Assembly: GCF_964340395.1 (NCBI RefSeq)
Contig: NC_135552.1
Coordinates: 2,955,017 to 3,019,016, forward strand
Direction: 5' to 3'
DNA: 64,000 bases
Source: Glandiceps talaboti
Taxonomy: Eukaryota; Hemichordata; Enteropneusta; Spengelidae
Shown here: positions 40,545 through 49,245 of the stretch, piece after piece
Layout of the letters: each line of letters begins with the position of its first letter
How positions within the stretch are numbered: position 1 is the first letter of the stretch
The notes under the pieces: generated by a model
Seen by the model: only the letters and a program-made list of their open reading frames with translations
The model's database searches: none
Told to the model about the DNA's origin: nothing
Position numbers and translations under genes: made by a program

Positions 40545-43500
40545 ACACACACACACACACCTGATCCTCACGAAATGTGGCAATAAAGAAGTAAATGACA
40601 CACATCCATCTATCAGCATATTTTCATTTGCATATAAAAATGGGTATACTTTCCAGGCAATTATTAGCTGAAAACTGTCAGCAAATGTGTCCCAGAGATT
40701 TCAACGATTCTATTAAATCTTTGGTTAAGAGGATCAAAATCCTACTTATAAAATACAATGTGTATTATTGAATTCACACCTATAAAAATAGGCATTGCAT
40801 ATCTGTTTTCTATAGTTGTCTGACTACATCACCTACTAGTTTTATTCTCTATTACCTCATTTTCAGTGACTTGCTATCAAAAATGTCTCTAAGCATGAAT
40901 TACCAATTTACTTACAACTGTACACTTTTTAGGATTATGACTATCTCTGGTAACAGTAACTATATAAACATAAATACTTACCAATTTACTAAGAACGCAT
41001 ACACTTTTTAGAACTGTTCCTCTTGTTACATCAGCTGTTTTATTCAGGAGATCCTAAAAATTGCCAAGAAAAAAAAGAAATAAACAGTAAGGTCAGTCGG
41101 AGTTAAGAAAATACTCTTGATGTAAAAGAGTATATGGTATTAAAATGACCTGTGATAGATAAACTTTCATTTGTAACTGTACCCACAATATGCTAGCATA
41201 AAATATGATCTGATTTGATGTGATTTGTGTTATCTTTTATCAAATTAAGACAACTCAAGATTTTGATCACTTACCCTACCTAATGCAAATAGAAACACTG
41301 TCTACAAAATACAACAAGCTGCAGTAAAATCAATTATTTATTTTTGTAGAAAAAAACTACTCATTTAGGCAGCTTTGGCTTTTAAACCAATACTAATCAT
41401 ATAAAATTAGACTACACCTTCATGTATAACTACATGTACAAGCTACAGAGGTATATCAGCAGTATGCTTCATTCCAATATGAAACTACAACTTTTGTAAC
41501 GATTACAATGTATGGAACATTTCTATATCAGAATATATTTCTTTTAGTTGTACATGTGTTACTATTCTCATCTTCATTTGTCTCATGAAAAGTAAACATA
41601 CACAATTTTATGACATAAGAAATGGTATATTACTACTACTGCCAAATTGAATGCTAATTTTATTATGAGTTTCTATTGACTCTATCTAAAGTTGTTTTTA
41701 AACCAAATTAAATTCTAAGCATCTTCATACAAAATAATATGTACATTCTCATTTCTGATAAACTGATAGATGTGATAATAAGTGTCAAATTAAATATTCA
41801 GGGTATTGGTACTCATACTTGTGATGTTTTGTGCTGCACATCGACTCACTTCACTCATTCAAATACAGTATATGGCTGTAGAGAACATCACAAGCACTCA
41901 TTCAAATACAGTATATGGCTGTAGAGAACATTGCAAGCACTCATTCAAATACGGTATATGGCTGTAGAGAACATTGCAAGCACTCATTCAAATACAGTAT
42001 ATGGCTGTAGAGAACATTGCAAGCACTCATTCAAATACGGTATATGGCTGTAGAGAACATTGCAAGCACTCATTCAAATACGGTATATGGCTGTAGAGAA
42101 CATTGCAAGCACTCATTCAAAATACGGTATATGGCTGTAGAGAAAATTGCAAGCACTCATTCAAATACGGTATATGGCTGTAAAGAACATTGCAAGCACT
42201 CATTCAAATACGGTATATGGCTGTAGAGAACATTGCAAGCACTCATTCAAATACGGTATATGGCTGTAGAGAACATTGCAAGCACTCATTCAATACGGTA
42301 TATGGCTGTAGAGAACATTGCAAGCACTCATTCAAATACAGTATATGGCTGTAGAGAACATTGCAAGCACTCATTCAAATACGGTATATGGCTGTAGAGA
42401 ACATTGCAAGCACTCATTCAGATACCCTAAATACATCACACTGGTATTCACAAAGTATGGGGGTTCTAGAAATTAGAATAGTGACAACTAAAACTCACCT
42501 TTGATTCAATCTGTCTAAAACATGACACGCCATATATGGTCTGATTTAAGTTATCTTTATCCGGTAAATGAAAATATACAGTGTCTGGAAGAAACAAAAA
42601 AATATGACGAACATTCCGAGAATGAATGAACATTTAAAGTGGCCATATGGATGAGGATTGGGGTATTTATTTTGGATTTTTAATTTATAATACACTTTCA
42701 TCAAGGCTTCCGACTTAGAAAAATTAATGTCTGTGTTTGAAAGTTAATATATCACAAAAAGCTATAAAAAAAAAAAAAGAAGTCTAAAATGTTTGTTTTG
42801 TACATAAAATAACAAACATTTTACACATTTAATAAGCTTTTGCAAGTTGAGTTACAAACACAGACTTTGTCAATGTTTTTTAAAATTACATTGATTTTTA
42901 AGTAGGATGCCACGATAAGCTTGTTTTATAAATTAAACATCCAAAATAAATATCAAATCATCAGCCATATGGACACTTTAAAAGTTATTCTTTTCATCTT
43001 TCATCCATTGTTTTGCTGTTGTTCTGTTAATGATAAATGTTGATACTTAAAGACCACTGTTTGAATCCTACAGCATTACATACCTACTATCTTATCACTG
43101 CATCCGTCAAGATTAAACAGCAAAATTTTGTTACTTCTACAGTGTTACCAGACAACTGTTTTCAAACACAAGTTTTATTTTAATCTGACAAGAGTTTTTA
43201 TCAACAATGTCTTTGATAGTATACTAGTAAAGTTACAATGTCCTATTTACATCCAGCATCTTAATAAATGTTAAATAAATTCTCTAATCCTTGAAATCTT
43301 CATTATCAATAGACAATAGACTCTAACCAACTAACAGATGACAGGGGACCATGCACAAATGGTTGATTTGTTATTGTGCATGTATTGGTGTTAGTTTGAC
43401 CAGCATGTACATGACATAATAATAAGGACTTACTGTATTCTATTTCTGAACTACATGTTTTTAATCCTACTTATATCTTTGTATTATAGTACAAAACACA

Positions 43501-46355
43501 TACTCCATTACAACGTAACTCCTTGTATGAGTGCCAGATGGTGTACATTGTACATGCTAAACTAGTATGTAGTGTTAACACCAGGCTAGCATTGGACTTA
43601 TGTTGAGTTGATGTCAAACTAGCGTGTAGTGTTAACACCAGGCTAGCATTGGACTTATGTTGAGTTGATGTCAAACTAGCATGTAGTGTTAACACCAGGC
43701 TAGCATTGGGCTAATGTTGAGTTGATGCCAAACTAGCATGTAGTGTTAACACCCGGCTAGCATTGGACTTATGTTGAGTTGATGCTAAACTAGTATGTAG
43801 TGTTAACACCAGGCTAGCATTGGACTTATGTTGAGTTGATGCTAAACTAGTATGTAGTGTTAAAACCAAGCTAGCATTGGACTTATGTTGAGTTGATGCT
43901 AAACTAGTATGTAGTGTTAACACCAGGCTAGCATTGGACTTATGTTGAGTTGATGCCAAACTAGTGTGTAATAATAATAATAATAACTTTATTCGTCATG
44001 TCGATCATGAAATTTTTGTTGCATTGACAGAAAATAGACAAACTACATATCCACACAGTTTACATTAATTAAATACATAATCCATCTAAATTAATGTAGT
44101 GTTAACACCAGGCTAGCATTGGGCTAATGTTGAGTTGATGCTAAACTAGCGTGTAGTGTTAACACCAAGCTAGCATTAGGCTAATGTTGAGTTGATGCCA
44201 AACTAGCATGTAGTGTTAACACCAAGCTAGCATTGGGCTAATGTTGAGTTGATGCCAAACTAGCGTGTAGTGTTAACACCAAGCTAGCATTGGGCTAATG
44301 TTGAGTTGATGCCAAACTAGCGTGTAGTGTTAACACCAAGCTAGCATTGGGCTATTCAGCTAACATTGAGTTGACACAATACTTATATCTTCTGGTGACT
44401 ATTTGTCTTAGCCTGCTATCTTAGTCGTTTGTGAGAATAACTTGGCTTTAAAAATTTCACCAAATACAGAGTACAAAGTCATGCCAATCAAGCTACTTGT
44501 TACCAGTGATATCTCAAACCTTTTCAGACAACTGTCTTGTGCAGTAACCAGTGCACTCCCCATGATAGATTGCTAGGATGTCAGTTAATTTACATAATAT
44601 TTTACATATCAATAACATGGTGATTTGCATAAATGATTTGCAAAATCATCATCATATAATACAAATGTACCGCGGAACATGTCTTCAACACTGAGACATA
44701 CTCTGAGATGTTTATATTTAACACACATACGAATGTACATGCAGACATTGGTATCACCCAGTCAAAGTATTATTACAATATTGTCATTCAAAGATGATAG
44801 CTCAAGGATGGTAGAACACTTTTTAAGCATAGCAGAAACCTGCCAAGCATGGCGGCCTAGGTGGCAAGGACAGTGTTAGCACTGTGCTTTCTTATGTAGA
44901 GGAAAGAACACAGCATGGCAGAAATCTGCAAAGCATGGCAGCCTGGGTGGAAGGACGGTAATACTAATAGCACTGTGCTTTCTTATAGTGGGGGAAAACA
45001 CAGCACGGAAGCCTGGGTGCCTGGGTGGTATGGATGGTGTTTCGACTGTGCTTTCTCCATAGTGGGGGAGAACACAGCATGGCAGCCTGGGTGCCTGGGT
45101 GGTATGGATGGTGTTTCCACTGTGCTTTCTCCATAGTGGGGGAGAACACAGCACGGCAGCCTGGGTGGTAAGGATTGTGTTTCCACTGTGCTTTCTCCAT
45201 AGTGTGGGAGAACACAGCACGGCAGCCTGGGTGCCTGGGTGGTATGGATGGTGTTTCCACTGTGCTTTCTCCATAGTGGGGGAGAACACAGCACGGCAGC
45301 CTGGGTGCCTGGGTGGTATGGATGGTGTTTCCACTGTGCTTTCTCCATAGTGGGGAGAACACCATGGAAGAAGCCTGTCAAGCATTGCAGACTGGGTAAC
45401 AAGGATGGTGTTAGCACTGTGTGTTCTCCAGAGTGTGAAGAACACAGCATGCAAAAAACCTAGCAAGCATGGCAGCCTGAGTAACAAGAATGGTGTTGTG
45501 TTAGCACTGTGCTTTCTCTATAGTACAGAAAACACTAGATCTATGTATACACTTTGTGATTAGGTAAAGTAATGGTCTAAATGTGAATAATATGTGAAGT
45601 TACCTTCAGTATAATTATGCGCTCCATCAGGTAGTGCTAAGAAAGGTAGATATTTCCACTGTTCTGGGACATCATGGCTATCTAAACTGTGTCCTTCTAT
45701 CAAGGGTGGGTAGGAAAAATCCACCTAGGTCAAACAAAAAAATAATCATAAACTTTTTTGTAACTATATGTGCCAATATCACATTAAAAAAGTGTTTATT
45801 GATATTGTATTCTGTATAAGACATATTGTACATTAACATTCTAACCAATGTAGGAAGTAGATTTTAAAAAGTATATGAATGAATGAATGAATGAATGAAT
45901 GAATGAATGAATGAATGAATGAATGAATGAATGAATGAATGAATGAATGGATGGATGAATGAATAATCGTTAAATTGATGTGTGTATGTACATGTATGTA
46001 TGTATGTATGTATGTATGTATGTATGTATGTATGTATGTATGTATGTATGTATGTATGTATGTATGTATGTATGTATGTATGGTATGTATGTATGTATGT
46101 ATGTATGTCTGTATGTCTGTATGTTTGTATGTATGTATGTATGTATGTATGTATGTATGTATGTATGTATGTATGTATGTATGTATGTATGTATGTATGT
46201 ATGCATGCATGCATGAATGAATGCATGCATGCATGTGTATGCATGTAATGTATCTATCTATCTTAGTATGTTCACAAGTATGTCCGTATGTAAAGACACA
46301 CTTGCAATGCAAATCCATCTGACTGTAAGGTTTGCGTAGGTACATGTATGAGTAC

Positions 46356-46405
<50 letters not shown>

Positions 46406-47371
46406 GTGTGGGGATGTGGGTGTGTGTGGATGTCTACATGTATAAATAATCTGCTTTCATTTAATCAATATTAAAATAGCACATATACATATTCTATACT
46501 AACTTGTATAATACTAAATCAAATCCCAGATCAAGCCATCTATCATATTATGACATATTGTGACAATCTTACAGATATGGTGGTAATAATAACAAAATAA
46601 AATAAGTTCTGCTTTTCTTACCATAATGGCGAATCTATACCACTAATAGTCAGATCAATACGTGGATGCATGTGTAGGTATAACTAAAGACATTGGCAAG
46701 CAGTATGGTGGAATGGTACGGGCTATCAATTGATTTATGTTTTTACGGAATCATTCGAAACAAGGAGGTTCTCTTAAACATCCTTGTTCAAAGCAATTCC
46801 GCGGACATTTGGAGAAAGTCGTTCACGTAATCAATAGTATCCTATTCAAGTTAGAGTATAGTTTGTTTATAAATGACTTTGGTGTAATCACGACTCTTGA
46901 TGTCAAACAATGACTCGTTTAAAGTCTATTATCAAGGTGAAATAAATGAATGACAAAATTATAGCAAAAGACAACGTCCTCTACATCAAAAGTACAGTAG
47001 TCAGTTCTGATCTTTAGACCGTACACAGTACACCGGTACAATCAACGATCGTCGACAGTACACTTTCTGTAAGTCGGTGTAGAATACCACCAAATATAAC
47101 AAACTCACGGCGTTATTACCTCAGTTACATTTTACGGCTGATATTATGGTAAGTAACAAGAAGGCGCTTGTACATTATATGCAGAAAAATTCGGGTCATA
47201 ATTTTGTAAACATTTTGACAATGTTAATTGTTATTGATTCCTAGCTAAATGAAATAAACATGTACTCGGAAGTGTTAAAGTTAAAAACCATACCTGGCAG
47301 CCACGTTTATGATGAAATCCAACGACGACAACATGCAGGACAGGGTCAGTCTCATCTTTACTCTCTGCCAT
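18497..47371 (-). CDS. AVL9: AVL9 homologue, late secretory pathway protein (14 exons, 682 codons)
   Basis: AVL9 proteins belong to the DENN-related superfamily and act in the late secretory pathway and cell migration. Fourteen minus-strand exons with GT/AG borders and matching phases join into a 682-residue protein, close to the roughly 650 of the vertebrate orthologue. Landmarks: [16 protein letters not shown] (exon 1), FSYPPLIEG and [16 protein letters not shown] (exon 2), [16 protein letters not shown] (exon 5), [12 protein letters not shown] (exons 8/9), STADLRFAD (exon 10), WEGGEEWL (exon 11), [12 protein letters not shown] (exon 12). The middle of exon 8 is an acidic, Ser/Asn-rich linker poorly conserved in the family. 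Introns span nearly 29 kb and are mostly minisatellites and transposons. Two exon/intron borders are themselves amplified in tandem. Confidence 0.95.
18665..18775. repeat. AVL9: 65-bp tandem duplication of the AVL9 exon 14 splice acceptor
   Basis: ACCCTGGTCAGTGCTGTACA occurs at 18665 and again at 18730 with similar flanks (AAGTTGTAAATAAGAACAAA versus AAGGTGTAAAGTGAACAAAG). On the minus strand both carry TGTACAG followed by CACTGACCAGGGT, i.e. two copies of the exon 14 start. Confidence 0.9.
19048..19460. repeat. 33/34-bp minisatellite with alternating unit types, 12 copies
   Basis: Type A: TCTGTTGGGCAAAGTATCTA + CTAGGTATTTCAG. Type B has GGACAAAAGT and is 1 bp longer. Much of the array alternates A and B, implying a 67-bp dimer amplification. 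It lies in AVL9 intron 13. Confidence 0.95.
20339..20392 (-). CDS. AVL9: AVL9 exon 13
   Basis: A 54-nt exon reading [17 protein letters not shown] in the frame set by exon 12. It aligns to the family's HPFQGQYSVSDMKLRF. TTCTAG acceptor, GTTTGT donor, phase 2 on both sides. Confidence 0.87.
20650..21030. repeat. about 49-bp tandem repeat, 7 copies, AVL9 intron 12
   Basis: Unit ACTTTGCATATAAACCATAT followed by AAGGTCTGGGGTTTAGCAAA and TCTTTGGCT. Copies vary, and one is shortened. Confidence 0.93.
21265..21668. repeat. 28-bp tandem repeat, about 14 copies, AVL9 intron 12
   Basis: Unit AATGAAGTTAATGTCAGTGC + ATGTTTAC, varying at CAGTG/CAATG and TTTAC/CTTAC. Confidence 0.95.
21870..22585. repeat. 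51-bp minisatellite carrying AVL9 exon 12 end plus 5' splice site, about 13 copies
   Basis: On the minus strand each unit reads ACCACCCAGCTATTACTCAA + CATCTACAAAA, then GTAAGT and TTATAACATTTATTG. The first copy is the true end of AVL9 exon 12. Donor positions run 22532, 22481 and so on in 51-bp steps to 22022, then 21971 and 21917. Confidence 0.95.
22532..22649 (-). CDS. AVL9: AVL9 exon 12 (3' end amplified downstream)
   Basis: [20 protein letters not shown] then [19 protein letters not shown]. The exon ends AAA/GTAAGT at 22532, the most 5' of 13 tandem donors. The next in-frame codon past the donor is TAA, so this is the only productive choice. Confidence 0.9.
23252..23332 (-). CDS. AVL9: AVL9 exon 11
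   Basis: (G)[20 protein letters not shown] then ATVEFS, corresponding to the family's GWEGGDEWIRAQFAVYIHALL. CACAG acceptor, GTAAGT donor, ends in phase 1. Confidence 0.93.
23400..24262. repeat. 66-bp minisatellite carrying AVL9 exon 10 end plus 5' splice site, 13 copies
   Basis: On the minus strand each unit contains AGAAATGTTATTGATGAAAA + TGAGAACACCTTCCTAGACC + CAACAG, then GTAAAT. The boundary positions are 24199 and every 66 bp down to 23407. Units in the middle share a change (AAAATGAG) absent from the true exon (AAAAGGAG), so the interior has been homogenised. The plus-strand 325-codon frame here is an artefact of the 66-bp period. Confidence 0.96.
24199..24337 (-). CDS. AVL9: AVL9 exon 10 (3' end amplified downstream)
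   Basis: [20 protein letters not shown] then [20 protein letters not shown] and TFLDPTG. The ACAG/GTAAAT donor at 24199 is the most 5' of 13 identical donors. Reading past it meets an in-frame TAA two codons later, so only this donor keeps the frame open into exon 11. Confidence 0.9.
24486..24548. repeat. CCCCAC/CCACCA low-complexity tract
   Basis: A short C-rich run in AVL9 intron 9. Overlapping open frames on both strands reflect composition only. Confidence 0.85.
24957..25091 (-). CDS. AVL9: AVL9 exon 9
   Basis: 45 codons: [20 protein letters not shown] then [20 protein letters not shown] and DVIVD. Highly conserved in the family. The open frame that continues past the GTAAGT donor is intron. 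Confidence 0.95.
25339..26012 (-). CDS. AVL9: AVL9 exon 8 (acidic linker)
   Basis: A 674-nt exon starting [10 protein letters not shown], where the family has PGMIEHGLSDC. A long linker rich in D, E, S and N follows (for example [20 protein letters not shown]), then conserved [12 protein letters not shown]. The linker is known to vary in length in this family. GTAAAT donor. Confidence 0.94.
26275..26763 (+). mobile_element. dispersed repeat, copy 1: internal (CAGA)n and terminal hairpin plus CTAA
   Basis: Body with AAATTTCAGCCTAATCTGCT + CAGTAGTTTTGG, then a (CA)n/(CAGA)n tract, then CATGCCTATAGCACTACTGA. It ends in a CTGAAC..GTTCAG hairpin and CTGTGCTAAAA. Matching copies occur at 34.5 and 39.5 kb. 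Microsatellite plus 3' hairpin plus CTRR resembles Helentron/DINE-type elements; this assignment is inference. Confidence 0.6.
27340..27650. repeat. 52-bp tandem repeat, 6 copies, AVL9 intron 7
   Basis: Unit GTTTAACTTGTCACTACACC + ACATACAGATAATATTGACT + ACTTATGAACAG, nearly identical copies. Confidence 0.95.
28219..28800. mobile_element. inverted-repeat element, AVL9 intron 7
   Basis: Left arm ATGTATTAATCGCCATCTTA then GTTTCCGG; the right arm is its inverse ending GATGGTGATTAATACAT. A second inverted pair includes GCCATACGTTACA / TGTAACGTATGGC. No transposase is recognisable in the 74-codon open frame inside it. Looks like a MITE or fold-back element. Confidence 0.65.
29700..30133 (+). mobile_element. 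second dispersed repeat type ending in hairpin plus CTAA
   Basis: Contains two diverged tandem blocks of about 150 bp (each with AAATCATAAAAAAT and a CCAAATATCTAAG-like line). It ends GCTTTCGCTGACAGCGGAGC then TAAAA; GCTTTCGC/GCGGAGC forms a terminal stem. An inverse fragment (AGCTCCGCTG) lies at about 27740. The 3' structure is like the 26.7-kb family, but the sequence differs. Confidence 0.4.
30208..30316 (-). CDS. AVL9: AVL9 exon 7
   Basis: [20 protein letters not shown] then [16 protein letters not shown]. This matches the hydrophobic DENN core of the family (LILLEKKVLFYISPVNKL-like). Ends in phase 1 at GTACAG. Confidence 0.94.
30600..31459. repeat. 25/29-bp minisatellite, about 30 copies, AVL9 intron 6
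   Basis: Unit AGTACCTAGCAATGATAGCT + GATAGATAA, with a shorter version lacking GATA. It is interrupted at its right end by a DNA transposon, after which a degenerate unit resumes at 32269. Confidence 0.94.
31460..32268. mobile_element. DNA transposon inserted in minisatellite, TSD AAT
   Basis: Termini TAGGCTGTTCAGACTACG and the inverse CGTAGTCTGAACAGCCGA. AAT flanks both sides (31457-31459 and 32269-32271). Joining the flanks restores the array word GCAATGATA, so the empty site can be read directly. The 5' 180 bp is packed with GGACC/GGTCC and GGCCATGGCC palindromes, possibly transposase sites. A minus-strand frame (32109-31933) beginning [15 protein letters not shown] is open but not recognised. 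Confidence 0.8.
31933..32109 (-). pseudogene. unrecognised coding remnant in the 31.5-kb transposon
   Basis: Open from [20 protein letters not shown] through an Arg-rich stretch ([13 protein letters not shown]) to a stop. Basic N-terminal segments followed by truncation are common in degenerate transposase genes, but I cannot assign a family. Confidence 0.3.
32272..33823. other. AVL9 intron 6, no recognisable features
   Basis: AT-rich. A CCCCACCCC/CCACC tract lies near 33485. The open frames seen are short and of intron composition. Confidence 0.6.
33824..33934 (-). CDS. AVL9: AVL9 exon 6
   Basis: [20 protein letters not shown] then [17 protein letters not shown], matching the family's YLGLSPRDLVLHFRHK. 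TTTCAG acceptor, GTAAGG donor. Confidence 0.94.
34100..34505. repeat. 29-bp tandem repeat, 14 copies, AVL9 intron 5
   Basis: Unit GGTAGATTGGTAGTTTTATC + TCATTGTAT, differing only at ATTGG/ATTAG and GGTAG/GATAG. Confidence 0.96.
34503..35246 (+). mobile_element. dispersed repeat, copy 2 (Helentron/DINE-like)
   Basis: Starts with CACTGTTGCTAAGGGCGTGG, contains two diverged AATCTGCTCAGTAGT lines, then (CA)n and (CAGA)n. It ends ATGCCTACAGCACTACTGAA, a hairpin, and GCTGTGCTAAAA. Collinear with the copies at 26.3 and 39.1 kb. Confidence 0.6.
36225..36434 (-). pseudogene. LINE 3' end fragment (ORF2 C-terminus)
   Basis: Read on the minus strand: [20 protein letters not shown] then [20 protein letters not shown] and AFM-stop. 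This is the characteristic ORF2 tail of CR1/L2/Rex-type non-LTR retrotransposons (..LWN-LP--IR-A----FK--LKT-LF--AF). A 3' tail with TTTATAAA and AATAAA follows. 5'-truncated. Confidence 0.8.
36700..37812. repeat. 45-bp minisatellite, about 24 copies, AVL9 intron 5
   Basis: Unit ACCATCTATGATGAGAGAAC + AGAGATATTTTGACAGAATT + TCTGT. 45 is divisible by 3, so several long but meaningless frames run through it on both strands (up to 314 codons). Confidence 0.97.
37889..38238. mobile_element. MITE family member 1 (inverted-repeat, about 350 bp)
   Basis: The left arm contains GCCATATGGGTGAGGACTGG + GGATTTATTTTGGATTTTTA; the right arm is its inverse (AAAATAAATACCAAATCCTC). Inner arms pair TTGTAACTCAATAAATTGCA with its complement. 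Related copies at 42.6 and 56.4 kb. Confidence 0.8.
38831..38920 (-). CDS. AVL9: AVL9 exon 5
   Basis: [20 protein letters not shown] then [10 protein letters not shown], one of the most conserved AVL9 stretches. TTTCAG acceptor, GTATTG donor. Confidence 0.95.
39115..39852 (+). mobile_element. dispersed repeat, copy 3 (Helentron/DINE-like) with internal tandem block
   Basis: Begins with three to four copies of an approximately 119-bp repeat around GCTATGGGCATGGTCTTATT. It then has the collinear body (CAAGTTTCAGCCCCGTTGTC), a long (CA)n tract, and CATGCCTATAGGACTACTGA, ending in the CTGAACCC..GGTTCAG hairpin and CTGTGCTAAAA. Confidence 0.6.
40237..40560. repeat. (CA)n, (CATA)n and (CAGA)n microsatellites, AVL9 intron 4
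   Basis: Compound simple repeats at 40247-40302 and 40400-40560. All overlapping frames are artefacts. Confidence 0.95.
40982..41053 (-). CDS. AVL9: AVL9 exon 4
   Basis: 24 codons, [20 protein letters not shown] then LSKL, bounded by TTTTAG and GTAAGT. It corresponds to the family's [18 protein letters not shown] region. Confidence 0.93.
41850..42421. repeat. 43-bp tandem repeat, 13 copies, AVL9 intron 3
   Basis: Unit GCAAGCACTCATTCAAATAC + GGTATATGGCTGTAGAGAAC + ATT, about 80 bp from the exon 3 donor. Confidence 0.96.
42499..42584 (-). CDS. AVL9: AVL9 exon 3
   Basis: [20 protein letters not shown] then SCFRQIESK, matching the family's VFFHLP and ISCYRQIE segments. TTCCAG acceptor, GTGAGT donor. 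Confidence 0.93.
42631..42983. mobile_element. MITE family member 2
   Basis: Left arm TTTAAAGTGGCCATATGGAT + GAGGATTGGGGTATTTATTT; the right arm ends CAGCCATATGGACACTTTAAA. The best preserved copy, so it defines the terminal repeat. About 45 bp upstream of AVL9 exon 3. Confidence 0.82.
43555..44360. repeat. 57-bp minisatellite, about 12 copies, AVL9 intron 2
   Basis: Unit TAGTGTTAACACCAGGCTAG + CATTGGGCTAATGTTGAGTT + GATGCCAAACTAGCATG. Contains the palindrome GTGTTAACAC. Interrupted by a LINE tail at about 43970-44095. Confidence 0.95.
43969..44093 (-). mobile_element. LINE 3' tail inserted in the 57-bp array
   Basis: On the minus strand it ends CGAATAAAGTTATTATTATT with an (ATT)n tail, typical of CR1/L2-type LINEs. 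TGTA occurs at both junctions and its removal restores the array unit (CTAGTGTGTAGTGTTAAC). Heavily 5'-truncated. Confidence 0.7.
44840..45500. repeat. about 70-bp minisatellite, roughly 9 copies, AVL9 intron 2
   Basis: Unit around GCAGCCTGGGTGCCTGGGTG + GTATGGATGGTGTTTCCACT + GTGCTTTCTCCATAGTGGGG. GC-richer than its surroundings and divergent at both ends. The 203- and 155-codon frames over it are repeat artefacts. Confidence 0.9.
45604..45724 (-). CDS. AVL9: AVL9 exon 2
   Basis: [20 protein letters not shown] followed by [25 protein letters not shown] acceptor, GTAACT donor, ends in phase 1. Confidence 0.93.
45877..46260. repeat. (TGAA)n and (TATG)n microsatellites, AVL9 intron 1
   Basis: TGAA repeats at 45877-45965, TATG repeats at 45990-46210, then CATG/TGAA mixtures. 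A (CA)n tract follows at 46352-46400. Confidence 0.97.
47294..47371 (-). CDS. AVL9: AVL9 exon 1 (codons 1-26)
   Basis: The ATG at 47371-47369 starts [20 protein letters not shown], and the exon ends HKRGCQ at a GTATGG donor. The family signature GFHHK-GCQ fixes both frame and start. Confidence 0.93.
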
Positions 47372-48380
47372 TTTTCAAGAATTACACATTCGTTTTGTAC
47401 TTTTCTCGGTGGCCGTTCGCCGCCCAAAACACTTTCTTCTTGCGCTTACAAGTAGTTTTCGTTCGTCTCGTTCGTAATGATCAGGTGATTCTTTCTGCGC
47501 ATGCGTAATGTATAGTCCCGGAGCAGGTACGTTAGTAACAATCGTTTTCATTGGTCAAATACTGTAATCGGTGTAAGACCTTGGATTGAACAATATTTTC
47601 ATTCTGTAATTTATTCAATTTGTTTTTGTTTTTGTTTTTGTTTTCGTTTTTGTTTTCGTTTTCGTTTTTAGTTCATCTAACATATTTTCTGCGTGACTTG
47701 TCAGACACAGCAAATTTCCATTATGTAGAAAGAGTCATTCTAAGATGTACAATCCAATAACAAAAACTAAACTAAAAATTGACACTGAGATTTTTCGATT
47801 TTTTTTTGTATGAACACTTTTTGAAAGTTTGATAATTTCATTGTATCGATTAAATCATTATAAATCAGTTTCTTGCCTTTTTCGCATCTTATTTTATACC
47901 CTTGTTTATGTTCAGTGTTGTTTGAAACTCTTAGTCTTATAACAGATCGGGGTAACTATGACAATAATGATATCGTAAAACCTATAGTCATGTTTACTCA
48001 TGGTGACATCTTGGCTTACAAATGTTATTAATATTTTTTGATTGCTTTAACAAATGCTATTCATCACAATTTGCTCAGTATTACGTTGTATTACAATGTA
48101 TTTAATTTATGACTTTAATGTATGGATTTTATCCACATCTCATTGTCTTGTCAGAGTGGACAAGATTTAGTTTTATTTTGAACACGTGAAGCATAAAAGT
48201 TTATACAATCGAATACCGTCATAGGTAAAAAGAAACCAGATAAAATACATACAAATATAAAGTCAGTGAAACTGAAACAATAATTAACTGTTACAAAAAA
48301 CAACAACCAAATAATCACGAGAGTCAATCATCGATGTGAGTCGGACTAGTAATTGTAATAGAAGTTGTATGTATTGTGTT
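47372..48380. promoter_or_regulatory. AVL9 5' flank
   Basis: Region upstream of the AVL9 start codon. The first 150 bp is the most GC/CpG-rich part (GGCCGTTCGCCGCCC, TCTGCGCATGCGTAATG), fitting a TATA-less promoter; GCGCATGCG resembles an NRF1 site. A TTTTTG repeat lies at 47620-47670. No other feature is seen. Confidence 0.35.
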
Positions 48381-48388
48381 ACTTTGCA

Positions 48389-48430
48389 TTGTATCGTATC
48401 GTATCGTATCGTATCGTATCGTCTCGTCTC
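48389..48430. repeat. (TATCG)n microsatellite
   Basis: About seven TATCG units ending in CTCGTCTC, just left of the fold-back element. A short run of the same unit occurs at 49855, at the tail of the neighbouring LINE fragment. Confidence 0.9.
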
Positions 48431-48445
48431 ATTTAAGACGTTTAA

Positions 48446-49245
48446 GGGGATAACCATTTGATTTCTGGGGGGGGGGGGTATGGAGGATTTTGAGAAGAAG
48501 AAAATTTGTTTCCAGGTGAACCAGAAAAAAAAATTTGATCCTGTAATGGCTTGAGAAAAAAAAATTGTCATAACAGACAGAAGTGATAAAAAAATTTGTC
48601 ACAATGCACCAGAAATGAGCAAATTTGGAAACCTTATTCTCATGTATTCTTTGGTGGCGCGGCGCCATAGGCGGCTTAAATGTTTTTAATACAAGTATAA
48701 ATTCCTGTTTTTTTCCTGCACTTATTATTAAAGCATGCACTATATACATAGGTTTGTTCTACATGCTGCAACATATTGGAATGGGTCACATTACACATGC
48801 AAGATATTTTCTTCTGGTTCCTGGTACTACTATGATGGCTTCAAGGAAAGCAATTCACAGGGGTCAGGAGTACAGCACTCCCCAGATCAGTCAGCTCCTC
48901 AGGGATATTTTACCAGTCATCTTTTGTACATACACATTTAAGTAGCAGAAGTATGGTTGGTAGACAGACGTCTTTCATACTAACTGCTACTTCTTCTACT
49001 TGCACAGAACAAGTTATTTAGAGGTACAGTTGTGAACCATTGTGACGTGGTATAAGTATGAACAACGCATTACAAACTTAATGACTAATTTTTAAAAAAA
49101 ATTTGCACTGCTACTCCATTTGAAAAAAAAATTGATGCAGGACTGACAGTAGAAAAAAATTGCTGTCACTCTGACTGGAAAAAAAATTTGCTCCCATACC
49201 TACTTCCTCCATACCCCCCCCCCCAGAAAACAAATGGTTCTCCCC
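48446..49245. mobile_element. fold-back DNA transposon with poly-G termini and TAA target duplication
   Basis: Left end GGGGATAACCATTTGATTTC then a 12-G run and TATGGAGGA; the right end is the inverse, TCCATACC plus a C run, then CAAATGGTTCTCCCC. TAA abuts each end. The terminal GGGG and TAA resemble the 447-1917 element. The interior contains repeated AAAAAAATTTG words near both ends in inverse order. The frames inside (up to 106 codons) are not recognised. Confidence 0.75.

Noticed and set aside
44876-45487. 203-, 155- and 133-codon minus-strand frames rich in His, Pro and Cys
   Set aside because: Repeat-derived frames over a roughly 70-bp array in AVL9 intron 2. All frames are open to a similar degree.
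45833-46396. 187-codon frame rich in HTYIHTYI and SFIHSFIH
   Set aside because: Translation of (TATG)n and (TGAA)n microsatellites. The same applies to frames at 2890-3409, 40313-40671, 54617-55214 and 61143-61586.
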